DNA of 64,000 nucleotides from positions 1,488,001 through 1,552,000 of the forward strand of contig NZ_CP047024.1 of the NCBI RefSeq assembly GCF_009796745.1. The letters run 5' to 3'. The DNA is from Paraglaciecola sp. L1A13. GTDB lineage: Bacteria > Pseudomonadota > Gammaproteobacteria > Enterobacterales > Alteromonadaceae. Under the pieces are notes generated by a model that was not told the DNA's origin, searched no databases, and was given only the letters and a program-made list of their open reading frames with translations. Numbering within the stretch: the first letter of the stretch is position 1; each line of letters begins with the position of its first letter. Both the position numbers and the translations under genes were made by a program. Positions 17,656 through 26,063 of the stretch are shown in pieces.

Positions 17656-19053
17656 ATGATTAAAAGCACTATTTTTTTACTCAATATCAGCTTGTTAATA
17701 TTCCCTAAAGTAGCTTTTTCTACGGAGGCCAAATTATTTCAATTTTACCCTGATTGCGATTATGACGTTATCGATACTATTAATGTTAGCGGCAGATTGC
17801 GCTTTTCACCCGGGAGTACTCGGGAAGAGTCATTAGATAAAACGCGACTTAGTGTGATTGAAGATATTTTACAGCTCGCAGGCGAAAAAGGTGCCGATGG
17901 AGCAATCCTAACCGAAAAATCCACTTACTTAGATGATAAAACTACGGAAACTCGTATCACTAGAAATCGGCTAACATTCAAAGCCCAATTGGTGAATAAT
18001 TGTTATATTGGTGCGCCGTTATCTGAAAATGCCACTCCGTTTGACGAAGACGGCTTAAAGAAACGAGCTATAAACTTCTCATCCAATATTTTGGCCGATG
18101 CTCAACATATTATTACCTATGAAATTGAGAGTCAGCGTCCTGCGCCTGCGTTAACATCCCAAACGGTAAACTTCACGCAAGGAGCTTTCGGTTTGCCGCT
18201 TAACAGCACTTATCAGCAAATGTTGCAACACTTTGGTACGGCTACAGGAGTATTTAAACTAGGAGGCGTGCGTAAAGTTGTTTCTTACGGTCGCGATTTC
18301 TGGCTAACTTTTCTTAATGACAAGCTTATCAGCGTTACAAATCAGAATGTTTGGTTGAGTAATGAGCTCTTAAGTATGATGGAGTTTGACCGACGCTTCG
18401 AGCTACAAAATTGGCGAATTTTAGACAACATTAAATTGAATATGCCAATGACAGATATCGCATTATTATTAAAGACTAAACAAGATCCTCGACATTTTGT
18501 TCGCATCAAGCAAGAGGGTCTTTTGATAACGTTGCAAGGTGTAGCCAACCGAGTTGTACTAAACGAGCTACCGGAATATGGTGTGACATATTATGCCCTA
18601 TCAAACGCTAATTTTACTGTGGATAAACTAAATATTTCAACCAACCAAAGCGCCACTGACATGCTTTCCAAATTTATCGAACTTAAAGGCGATAAAATGG
18701 ATATTGAAACATTGAAGTCCCAAGCGTTAGGGTTAGTGCGCAGTGACAAAGACAGTACAATGTTAATCATGGACAATCATATCGTGCTCGATATTAAAGG
18801 ACAGGAATTAAATAAAGTGTATTTACTCGATTCTGCCTTTTCTAAAATGCAGTTAAAGTTTGATTCTCCGTGGCACATAGGCAAGTTGAAGCAAGGGCTA
18901 TCTATTGAAGACGTTAAGGTTTACTTAGGAGATGATATTTTCGGTTTTGGGGATATGCTTGAAGTGAGTAATGAGCGATACATGCAAGAGCTTTATTTCA
19001 GCGACTATGACACAGGCTTGGTCCTTGAGTCGTCTGAAATTACGCTATTTTAA
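17656..19053 (+). CDS. Hypothetical exported protein, 465 residues
   Basis: I do not recognise the full-length family. The N-terminus is a signal peptide (IFLLNISLLIFPKVAFS). Residues 35-115 form a small domain with DYDVIDTINVSGRLRFSPG and EKGADGAILTEKSTYLDD, which resembles periplasmic domains that carry a conserved cysteine pair (Cys33 and the one in NNCYIG). The rest is beta-rich with a repeating pattern GLPLNSTYQQMLQHFG and KQGLSIEDVKVYLGDD near the C-terminus, two similar helix-turn elements. It has its own AAGGA ribosome site and ends before a bidirectional terminator. A periplasmic or outer-membrane role is inferred. Confidence 0.75.
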   Translation: MIKSTIFLLNISLLIFPKVAFSTEAKLFQFYPDCDYDVIDTINVSGRLRFSPGSTREESLDKTRLSVIEDILQLAGEKGADGAILTEKSTYLDDKTTETRITRNRLTFKAQLVNNCYIGAPLSENATPFDEDGLKKRAINFSSNILADAQHIITYEIESQRPAPALTSQTVNFTQGAFGLPLNSTYQQMLQHFGTATGVFKLGGVRKVVSYGRDFWLTFLNDKLISVTNQNVWLSNELLSMMEFDRRFELQNWRILDNIKLNMPMTDIALLLKTKQDPRHFVRIKQEGLLITLQGVANRVVLNELPEYGVTYYALSNANFTVDKLNISTNQSATDMLSKFIELKGDKMDIETLKSQALGLVRSDKDSTMLIMDNHIVLDIKGQELNKVYLLDSAFSKMQLKFDSPWHIGKLKQGLSIEDVKVYLGDDIFGFGDMLEVSNERYMQELYFSDYDTGLVLESSEITLF

Positions 19054-19108
19054 GTATCTTCCATGTATAACCGAAATAGAGTCCTATCGTTCAAGTGACT
19101 GAATAGCA

Positions 19109-19130
19109 AAAAGCCGGCGAACCGGCTTTT
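19109..19130. terminator. Bidirectional intrinsic terminator
   Basis: AAAAGCCGG (19109-19117) and CCGGCTTTT (19122-19130) form a perfect 9-bp stem with a CGAA tetraloop, between two convergent genes. Confidence 0.9.
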
Positions 19131-19159
19131 AAAAATTAGATCGCGATTTAAAGGGATAT

Positions 19160-19999
19160 TTATTTCTTAAATCTTCTACCTAAACCCAGACCTAATAGAC
19201 CCAATCCTAAAAATGCGAGGCTTGCCGGGGCAGAAACAGGACGTTGATCCAAGCCAACTACGATGTTGTCAAATTCTCCTGCAATACCTGAGGTAATAAC
19301 GCGAAATCTGTTAAAAGATTCATCAAAACTAAAGTTGATATTCACATACACGTTAGATGAATCAGCTACCTGATCACCAGCTTTACCATTTAACTGGGCC
19401 AGTAATTCAGGGCCAGTAATTTGCGCTACTAATACGTCATCTGAGTAAAATTCAAACGAATTGTACGCATCAACTGAACCCCAATAAAAACCCAAGTAGT
19501 TGATACTTGAGTTGGCTAAGTTTGGCGATATATTGCCAATATTAGCTAAAAAGTCTTTGTAGTCGATATCTACGTAACTTGCTACGCCCACTGTTGTAGG
19601 AGTGGTATAAGCGTAACATGTGGTATCACCTGCAGGGGCCGCTGCAACATTACCATCAGAGCCTTTTCTAACGTTTAATACGTTCACGTCACTTGGGGAA
19701 ATAGCCAGCGGTGAGTTAATCGCACAACCGTCAGATTTACCCGCTACGTTATATTGTGTGTCGCCACCACTAGGGATACCTGGTATTGCCGTTGCTGTAT
19801 CAAAAGTAGAAACGAAAAAACCATCACTAATTGAGGTAATCGTGTTGTTAGCGTTTACATTTAAGCTGGTTTTGTTCGAGCCATCAGTCGCCGCTTGGCC
19901 ACCAAAAGAAATCGTTGCTGCACCTGCTTGTTGCGCTACCGCTAGCGTTAAAAGTGTTGCGATTGAAACGGTTTTAGATTTATTCATTAACGCGTACAT
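19160..19999 (-). CDS. Exported protein with PEP-CTERM-like C-terminal sorting signal
   Basis: The 279-residue protein has a signal peptide (cleavage near AGA-AT), a beta-rich middle, and a C-terminus made of a short motif (SAPAS), a hydrophobic helix (LAFLGLGLLGLGLG) and basic residues RRFKK. This is the tripartite plan of exosortase-processed PEP-CTERM proteins, but the Pro-Glu-Pro motif is replaced by APAS, a variant common in marine gammaproteobacteria. Such proteins are cut and attached or released at the surface and are often linked to extracellular polysaccharide. No exosortase gene lies in the window. ATG 19999 has a distant AAGG; ATG 19987 is an alternative start. Confidence 0.78.
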   Translation of the reverse strand: MYALMNKSKTVSIATLLTLAVAQQAGAATISFGGQAATDGSNKTSLNVNANNTITSISDGFFVSTFDTATAIPGIPSGGDTQYNVAGKSDGCAINSPLAISPSDVNVLNVRKGSDGNVAAAPAGDTTCYAYTTPTTVGVASYVDIDYKDFLANIGNISPNLANSSINYLGFYWGSVDAYNSFEFYSDDVLVAQITGPELLAQLNGKAGDQVADSSNVYVNINFSFDESFNRFRVITSGIAGEFDNIVVGLDQRPVSAPASLAFLGLGLLGLGLGRRFKK

Positions 20000-20660
20000 A
20001 GTGTTTATTTGCCTTATAAGACAGTTGGGTTGTTGATACTACTAAGATCGCCATAGCACAAGCTGAGCCAACTTGTAAAATCATTATAAAACAGATAGTT
20101 ACCTTACGTTTAAGTCTGAAATTGAAAAGAAGTGTAAATGTTTTTATGGTGTTTATTTTGAGAAGCAACAGCAACGAGGATTAAATCTGAACAAAATCAA
20201 TCGATTGTAAAATTTACCGACATAAACAAAGCTAGTTTAACTGTAAATAACATATCTTGTCTTTTTGTGAAATCGGAGTGAATTTAAGTTAAATATCAAT
20301 TAAATCAATGTGATATTTTTCAGTCTTGGTAAATTTGATTTTCAAAAGTGTAAAATTTTTCGATATGACGTGGTTTGAAACGCACTTGAATAGGATGAGC
20401 GCAAAAGAAGTAAGCCGTGCTAAATCTCCGCATACTAGATGAGATAGTCAATGAAATGACCATCACCACACTATCCGAAGAATGAATAGTACAAATCAAT
20501 CGACCGTGTATGGCTTATTAATAAAGTCTCCCGCTGATGAATTAAGCTTGTTATCCGAATCACTGGATGAAACGACGCGAGATATCATCATTTTTATATC
20601 TTCGTTTTCAAACAAAGTCGAGCCAGCCCAACGCCCTTGTAGGACTGGCTTTAGCCATGT
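20000..20660. other. Intergenic region before the PEP-CTERM-like gene
   Basis: About 660 AT-rich bases. I find no gene I can support; a 60-codon frame at 20482-20664 has no ribosome site. The right part should hold the PEP-CTERM-like gene promoter (minus strand) and the end of the hydrolase transcript. Confidence 0.45.
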
Positions 20661-21617
20661 CTAAAACGTTGCCATGTCTGTCGCCATCTCCACTTCTCCA
20701 GCGAAATTCTGACGAATATAGCCAAGAGTGGCTTCAGTATCATTTCTCGTTCGATTCATAAAATGCGACAACACCACTGTCTTAGCATTTGCTTCTTGGG
20801 CTATTTTACCAATTTCAATGGGCCGCATATGCAGGTTTATCGCAGCACCTGATGCACCTTGGGGTACCGCGTTATGCATCACAAGTATGTCGCTGTCTTC
20901 CCCCAACGCCGCTAAGGTATTGAATTTGTTGTTCATATCTCCTGAAAAGGTAATAGCGCAACCATCAATGTCCACCCGCCAAGCGAGCGCAGAAATTGGC
21001 CCATGATGCACAGGGCTAGCAGTAATGGTGATATCTTCATCAATTTTCAGGCTATGTTGTTTAATTGGGGTCAGTGGAATGTTTTGTGCTTTGATATGAT
21101 AGGCAGCCTCGCTGCTGGCATCGGAGTAGTCACTTAAATAAGCGAAAGCACCTTTATCACCGATTAAGCGTGCTAAGTAGTCGCTGGTATCTGGCATTAA
21201 AGTGTTACCAGCAGGTCCAAAAACCGTTAAATCTTCTGTGCGTTGGGTGAAATATGAGCCTTTTACATAGGCGGGTAAATCAGCGCTATGATCCACGTGT
21301 AAGTGGGTGAGTAAAACTACTTTCAAATCGGCAAAATCAGCTTGCGCAGCACCGAAATTGACACTGCTTCCTGGGCCTGCATCTATTAGCACTTTGGCTT
21401 TATTCTTGTGCCAAATGAGGTAACTAGCAGAGGCTCGGTCGTCGTTTAATTCGGGGCCGCCGGAGCCTAATACTTGAAGCCTAACTTCTTGTTGTTGACA
21501 GCTTTGTGCTTGCGCAAAAATAGAATGAATACTCAGCCCTAGGGTAAGTGTTAACAAGGCTTTTGGGCTTATTTTTCTACTATGTGAAAAACAGGAAGTT
21601 ATTGGGGGGATGGGCAT
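20661..21617 (-). CDS. Exported metallo-beta-lactamase-fold hydrolase
   Basis: The 318-residue protein has a signal peptide (ALLTLTLGLSIHSIFAQA) and the MBL metal motif HLHVDHSAD (His105, His107, Asp109, His110), with further ligands in VHHGPISAL, ITFSGDMN and VLSHFMNR. The arrangement resembles the arylsulfatase/RNase Z-like branch rather than true beta-lactamases. It would act in the periplasm on a phosphodiester, sulfate ester or lactone; the substrate cannot be read. It is divergent from the DUF2855 gene with 158 bases between. No resistance-type context is present. Confidence 0.85.
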   Translation of the reverse strand: MPIPPITSCFSHSRKISPKALLTLTLGLSIHSIFAQAQSCQQQEVRLQVLGSGGPELNDDRASASYLIWHKNKAKVLIDAGPGSSVNFGAAQADFADLKVVLLTHLHVDHSADLPAYVKGSYFTQRTEDLTVFGPAGNTLMPDTSDYLARLIGDKGAFAYLSDYSDASSEAAYHIKAQNIPLTPIKQHSLKIDEDITITASPVHHGPISALAWRVDIDGCAITFSGDMNNKFNTLAALGEDSDILVMHNAVPQGASGAAINLHMRPIEIGKIAQEANAKTVVLSHFMNRTRNDTEATLGYIRQNFAGEVEMATDMATF

Positions 21618-21775
21618 GATGAGTCCTCAGGAATGTGGCTGAATGTGCGAAAATTAGTCGCTGTTATGTGCTCGTATTCACAAATGTGATGGATTTTGTA
21701 GCATAAAAATTTCACTAGCTCCCTATAATCGTTCAAGAATTTATCATAGCTTCTTTTACAATAAGGACACATCTT

Positions 21776-22897
21776 ATGTCAGACGACAAGCTCAACGATA
21801 CACAGATAAATAGTACCGAGGTTTGGGTAAACAAAGCGGATGTTGCAAAAACCAAAATCGTCCATGGGCAACTGGACACAACCCAATTACAAGATGGACA
21901 GGCCATTTTGCAGCTTAATAGCTTTGGTTTTTCAGCGAACAATATTACTTACGCCGTGACCGGAGACAAGATGGGCTATTGGGGTTTTTTCCCTGCTGAC
22001 GAACAATGGGGCATTGTACCTGTCTGGGGGTTTGGCACTGTTATCGCTTCTAAGCATCCTAAGGCACAAGTTGGTGAAGTCGTTTATGGGTACTTCCCCA
22101 TGGGTACACATTTAGTCGTCAATGTTGATAGGGCTAATGACGTAAGCTTTTTTGATACCCATCCGCAACGAGTAAGCAGCTCGCCAGTGTACGATAATTA
22201 TTTACGCTGCGCGCAAGACCCTGCATACCAGCAAGATTCACAGGCGTGGCTCTTAAATTATCGGCCTTTGTTTATGACATCATTTGTGCTTGATGATTTT
22301 GTCGGTGAACATATCAACGATAACGTCACCACCGTTTTATTAACCAGTGCATCTAGTAAGACTGCCTATGGTTGTGCGCATTTATTGATGAAGCATAAAG
22401 CTGAACGTGGCGGGCACTATCGTGTTATCGGATTAACCAGTGCAACCAATAAAGATCTCACCGAGTCATTTGGTTGTTACGATGAAGTACTTGAATACAC
22501 TGACATTAATCAACTAAGCAAAGACGGCGAAAGCTGGGTGTTGGATTTCGCGGGTAATAAACAGCTGTTACTCGACTTACAAGATTTGCTTGGCGATAAG
22601 CTCAGCAAAGAAGTATTTATCGGAGCGACAGATGTTAAATCTCAATCCAATAAACCTAAAGGCAAGTTACACGGAGAATTGTTTTTTGCTCCCCATCAGG
22701 TAAAAAAACGCACTGAAGAATGGACGCGAGACGGTTTCAACGAGCGTTATGCGAAAGCATGGGGAAGTTTCAGTGCTCATATGCAGGACAAAATCAGGGT
22801 AGTCGAGTATAGCGGCGCACAATCAGTTGTTGATCTTTATCAGTTGGGCTTAGCTGGCAAGTTGAATAACGAAGAAATCAATGTTGTGTCCTTTTAA
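21776..22897 (+). CDS. DUF2855 family protein
   Basis: The 373-residue protein matches the DUF2855 family, which looks like a remote medium-chain dehydrogenase relative: QAILQLNSFGFSANNITYAVTGDKMGYWGFFP near the N-terminus, WGIVPVWGFGTVIAS, and VTTVLLTSASSKTAYGCAHLL in place of the nucleotide-binding motif. It lacks the catalytic zinc cysteines of alcohol dehydrogenases. Function is unknown; an NADPH-dependent reductase is sometimes guessed. A TAAGGACAC ribosome site precedes the ATG. It appears to be a single-gene unit, convergent with the DUF2244 gene. Confidence 0.8.
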   Translation: MSDDKLNDTQINSTEVWVNKADVAKTKIVHGQLDTTQLQDGQAILQLNSFGFSANNITYAVTGDKMGYWGFFPADEQWGIVPVWGFGTVIASKHPKAQVGEVVYGYFPMGTHLVVNVDRANDVSFFDTHPQRVSSSPVYDNYLRCAQDPAYQQDSQAWLLNYRPLFMTSFVLDDFVGEHINDNVTTVLLTSASSKTAYGCAHLLMKHKAERGGHYRVIGLTSATNKDLTESFGCYDEVLEYTDINQLSKDGESWVLDFAGNKQLLLDLQDLLGDKLSKEVFIGATDVKSQSNKPKGKLHGELFFAPHQVKKRTEEWTRDGFNERYAKAWGSFSAHMQDKIRVVEYSGAQSVVDLYQLGLAGKLNNEEINVVSF

Positions 22898-22942
22898 CCT
22901 TTAAGGTTTCTAAACGGTCATTTTCTGCTCTAAGGTGGCGAG

Positions 22943-23440
22943 CTAAGCTTGCCACCATTTATCGCTTAAGACGGTGATTGGCGCAGCTTTTAGATACTTC
23001 AGGGCAATTATTCTATCTGCCTGATTCAAGAACTCCCCGAACACGATCCTCCGCGAATCATCTATAAAGCTCATTTGCATGCAGTCGAAAGCTCCTTGCG
23101 CTTCAATCAATGCCACATGGGTATGGTTGCGTTCAAATGACCAATTCTTTTGTGGTCGATAGGTGCCTGATTGCAATTTTATCGACGAGTCAGTGATGGT
23201 AATGACTTGTTGTTGATACGTGTAAAGGGATACTCGATAAGCAATGAACCACAGTAAACCTACCTCTATTCCTGCAAATGGTAGTACTAACCATGCGCCA
23301 ATAAATGCCCATGCTATCGATATAATAAGCACCAGAGAAGCTATTATGGATACCAGTAGTTTGGTCTGGGCCCAATTTGCCGAGCGGTTAGGTGACAGGG
23401 TTAACACCCAATTTTGGTCCGATCTAACGAGTTTAACCAT
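22943..23440 (-). CDS. DUF2244 family membrane protein
   Basis: The 165-residue protein begins with WVLTLSPNRS, a typical DUF2244 opening, followed by two adjacent transmembrane helices (about residues 28-70) and a C-terminal soluble part with RIVFGEFLNQADRI. Family members are small inner-membrane proteins often near cytochrome oxidase genes, but no such genes are present here. A possible 62-codon gene overlaps its start by 8 bases. An inverted repeat GGTGGC (22934-22939)/GCCACC (22951-22956) covers the stop codon and may slow convergent transcription. Confidence 0.8.
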   Translation of the reverse strand: MVKLVRSDQNWVLTLSPNRSANWAQTKLLVSIIASLVLIISIAWAFIGAWLVLPFAGIEVGLLWFIAYRVSLYTYQQQVITITDSSIKLQSGTYRPQKNWSFERNHTHVALIEAQGAFDCMQMSFIDDSRRIVFGEFLNQADRIIALKYLKAAPITVLSDKWWQA

Positions 23441-23621
23441 GATATGTTTTTTTTGCAGATTGGTACCGAGCCTGCGACATTAATGTAAGCTGCGAATACC
23501 AATTTAACGCGTCAGAATTCCCCATATCTAGGAGGAACTTACTTCTGCCTAAATGGAGCTTGAAAAAGCAATCGCCTTGTATAGGGTGAGTGAATATCAG
23601 CATGATTTTATTGTCATTCAT
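23433..23621 (-). CDS. Possible small protein upstream of DUF2244
   Basis: A 62-residue frame opens with an ATG after an AGGTAAG ribosome-like sequence and overlaps the DUF2244 start by 8 bases, the same overlap seen at two certain gene pairs in this window (rnd/ycgL, STAS/ycgN). The protein has mixed hydrophobic and charged content (LIFTHPIQGDCFFKLHLGR) and no membrane helix. I do not recognise it. Spacing supports a real gene, but a chance frame is possible. Confidence 0.35.
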   Translation of the reverse strand: MNDNKIMLIFTHPIQGDCFFKLHLGRSKFLLDMGNSDALNWYSQLTLMSQARYQSAKKTYHG

Positions 23622-23856
23622 GGTTTACTTACCTATTTCTAAAGCGGTCATCCTCAGCTACATAAATTACTATGACCTCAGGACGATTACCTTCTCAACA
23701 TCAATTCATTATAACTGAGCAAAACGTTACTGCTTTTCTGTGCTCAGTTTTACGTTGTACAAATGCCACAATAAATAATGGGAACGGTAAACGGGGTAGA
23801 TCGGTTAACGGTTTTCTGGCACAGTTCTGTCGATATAAAAATGTAGTGTAAATTTA

Positions 23857-24822
23857 ATGTTTTCTCAATTTACTGCTCTGCAAATTCGCGGGCTTATATT
23901 CGTCTCTTGGTGCGTCGTTTTTATCACGTTGCAAGAACCTATGAATTTATTTGTTGATTATGCCGCTTTCGCAATACTTGGTGTGCTTGGGGCCGTGTTT
24001 GCGAATGCAACAGGGGCAGGCGGTGGTGTTGTATTTGTGCCGTTTTTTAATCATATGGGCTTTTCGCCAAGTGCCACGGTCGCCACCAGTTTTGCCATTC
24101 AGTGTTTTGGTATGACAGCGGGCGCGTTTACGTGGTGGCGCTTTCATAAAATGCAAAGTCTCAGCCAAGGTGAAAATCGAAGCGCTGAACAATATCAAGA
24201 CAAAGCGTCGAGTAAATTCGCGTTGCAAAGTGCTAAGCATCTTCATTTAAATCAATGGCAGGGTCTGTATTCAGTGTTATTACTGTCGATCCCGGCGTCG
24301 GTTACTGGTTTACTCATTGCGCAGTTTAATCCGGCCTGGTTTGGTCCCTTGGCTAAGGGTGATATGTTGCATATTGGCTTTGGTGTGTTCTCTATTTTAC
24401 TCGCCATTTGCATGTTTTTTATGGTGGCCGTAACGGGACGCAAACCGCCAATAACACAATTACGACCGTTAGATAGTATTTTGTTACCGATTATTTGTAT
24501 TTGTGGCGGCATAATTACGGCATATTTGTCTATTGGGGTAGGGGAGTTGTTAGCGGTATATTTAATTACACGCGGTTTTAATGTGACCTTTTCTATTGCT
24601 TGTGCGGTGATACTAAGCGCAGCTACGGTATGGTCAGGAGTGATACACCATGTAATGGTGAGTCAAGCTATTTACTGGCCCGTCGTGCTGTTTGCTGGGC
24701 CTGGCGCAATAATCGGCGGTGTTTTAGCCAAGCGTTTGGTTCTGCACTTTTCACCAAAACATGTAAAGCTGTTTTTTGCTAGCTGGATCTTGATTTTAGG
24801 CCTATCGGGCCTAGTATTTTAA
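23857..24822 (+). CDS. TauE/SafE (TSUP) family permease
   Basis: The 321-residue protein has about eight hydrophobic helices and the TSUP repeat signatures: GVLGAVFANATGAGGGVVFVPFFNHMGFSPSATVATSFAIQ in the first half and GGIITAYLSIGVGELLAVYLITRGFN with GPGAIIGGVLAKRL in the second. TSUP proteins move sulfite, sulfonates or other small organosulfur anions across the inner membrane. A hydrophilic insert between helices 3 and 4 (residues about 95-125, rich in Lys, Ser and Gln) is unusual. The gene precedes fdhD by 170 bases; a shared role is not obvious. Confidence 0.88.
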   Translation: MFSQFTALQIRGLIFVSWCVVFITLQEPMNLFVDYAAFAILGVLGAVFANATGAGGGVVFVPFFNHMGFSPSATVATSFAIQCFGMTAGAFTWWRFHKMQSLSQGENRSAEQYQDKASSKFALQSAKHLHLNQWQGLYSVLLLSIPASVTGLLIAQFNPAWFGPLAKGDMLHIGFGVFSILLAICMFFMVAVTGRKPPITQLRPLDSILLPIICICGGIITAYLSIGVGELLAVYLITRGFNVTFSIACAVILSAATVWSGVIHHVMVSQAIYWPVVLFAGPGAIIGGVLAKRLVLHFSPKHVKLFFASWILILGLSGLVF

Positions 24823-24994
24823 GTCTTCGCGCAGACAAACATCGTTTCGGTCTACTCCTTTCGCTGTTGTGTTTAAGCTAATGCACTGAGCCACGTTTGG
24901 GCTGTTATAGTTTTCGATAATAGGAGTAAGCTGTGTTCACTCAGTACTCACCAATGTATATTTTTCATGCAAACCTGTCTTATCTGATACAAAG

Positions 24995-25927
24995 GTGAAT
25001 AACGTTAATTCATTTCCAATTACACGGCTCACTTCATCCAGTTCACTGGCTTGGGTGCAAGATCCTGAGCAAATCGAGCAACATATACTCGACGATAACA
25101 TTGCTAGCGAGGAGCCTCTTGAAATTTGGATTAAACATCCATTAAAAAATAACGCTAAAGCTAATCTGCTGCTTACCACAATGCGCAGCCCAGGTGACGA
25201 CATAGCGTTAGTGAGAGGCTGGTTGCACACCAGTGGCTTAATTGAAAATAGTGCTGATGTGCAAAGAGTTACTCACACTGGAAGCCAACGAATTAAAGGT
25301 AAAGGTGGGAATCAAGTATTGGTTAGTTTGCATCCTCAAGCTAATTTCGATTTTAGCGCCGCCGAAAATGATGCAGCGAGCCACATTGAGTATGTGAACT
25401 CAGGTTGTGGGGTATGCGGGCAGCGCTCAATCGATGTACTGCTTGATAAACGGCCTCGTAAAGCGCAAATCAGCGAACCAGCACTGTCAGTGCAATCTAT
25501 CTTGTCGTTAGCGAACGCCTTAAGGCAAGGACAAACAGCATTTTCCCTAACAGGTGGTAGCCATGGCGCGGGTTTGTTTAGTCTTGAGTCACTGCCAATT
25601 GTCACTGAAATTACAGAAACAAATGAGTGGTTGTTAGACGTGCGAGAGGATATAGGGCGACATAACGCTCTGGACAAGCTGATCGGCGCACAGTTGCCTG
25701 TTTTGCTTGATGCCAAAGAGCATAACTACGGCGTAATATTAAGCTCTAGGATCAGTTTTGATCTGGTGCAAAAAGCAGCGATGTCCAATCTGCATTTTAT
25801 TTTAGCAATGGGAGCACCTTCTAGTTTAGCCATTGAACTGGCACAGGAATGCGACATCTGTTTAGTTGGCTTTATTCAACAAAAACGCATCAATATTTAT
25901 ACTTGCGCACATCGTGTTAGCAGGTAA
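24995..25927 (+). CDS. fdhD: Formate dehydrogenase accessory sulfurtransferase FdhD
   Basis: The 310-residue protein has the essential CGVC motif (Cys138, Cys141 in NSGCGVCGQRS), preceded by the family's RSPGDDIALVRGWLHTSGLI and followed by GGSHGAGLF, VREDIGRHNALDKLIG and LSSRISFDLVQKAAM. FdhD passes sulfur from IscS to the bis-MGD molybdenum cofactor so that formate-dehydrogenase-type enzymes become active. A GTG start at 24995 fits the conserved length. The gene lies 136 bases before a YdeP-type molybdoenzyme gene, its probable client. Confidence 0.95.
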   Translation: MNNVNSFPITRLTSSSSLAWVQDPEQIEQHILDDNIASEEPLEIWIKHPLKNNAKANLLLTTMRSPGDDIALVRGWLHTSGLIENSADVQRVTHTGSQRIKGKGGNQVLVSLHPQANFDFSAAENDAASHIEYVNSGCGVCGQRSIDVLLDKRPRKAQISEPALSVQSILSLANALRQGQTAFSLTGGSHGAGLFSLESLPIVTEITETNEWLLDVREDIGRHNALDKLIGAQLPVLLDAKEHNYGVILSSRISFDLVQKAAMSNLHFILAMGAPSSLAIELAQECDICLVGFIQQKRINIYTCAHRVSR

Positions 25928-26063
25928 ACGCAAGTGAATTTTCAGCGTCTATTTTTACCGGTTATTGATCAGCTAAAAGATACGGACTGTCAAGCGAATA
26001 TCGACAGCTAACCAGCAAGTTTATACATTTGCTTTCGAGCGATTATTTATCAAAGGAGTCACC

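Noticed and set aside
20482..20664. 60-codon frame downstream of the MBL-fold gene
   Set aside because: No ribosome site, overlaps the end of the opposite gene, and has no family resemblance.
20661..21617. Beta-lactamase resistance gene
   Set aside because: The metal motif is shared by the whole MBL fold; sequence layout is closer to arylsulfatase/RNase Z-like hydrolases and no resistance context exists.
22934..22956. GGTGGC/GCCACC inverted repeat at the DUF2855-DUF2244 junction as an intrinsic terminator
   Set aside because: The stem is good but neither strand has a T run and it covers the DUF2244 stop codon; not called separately.
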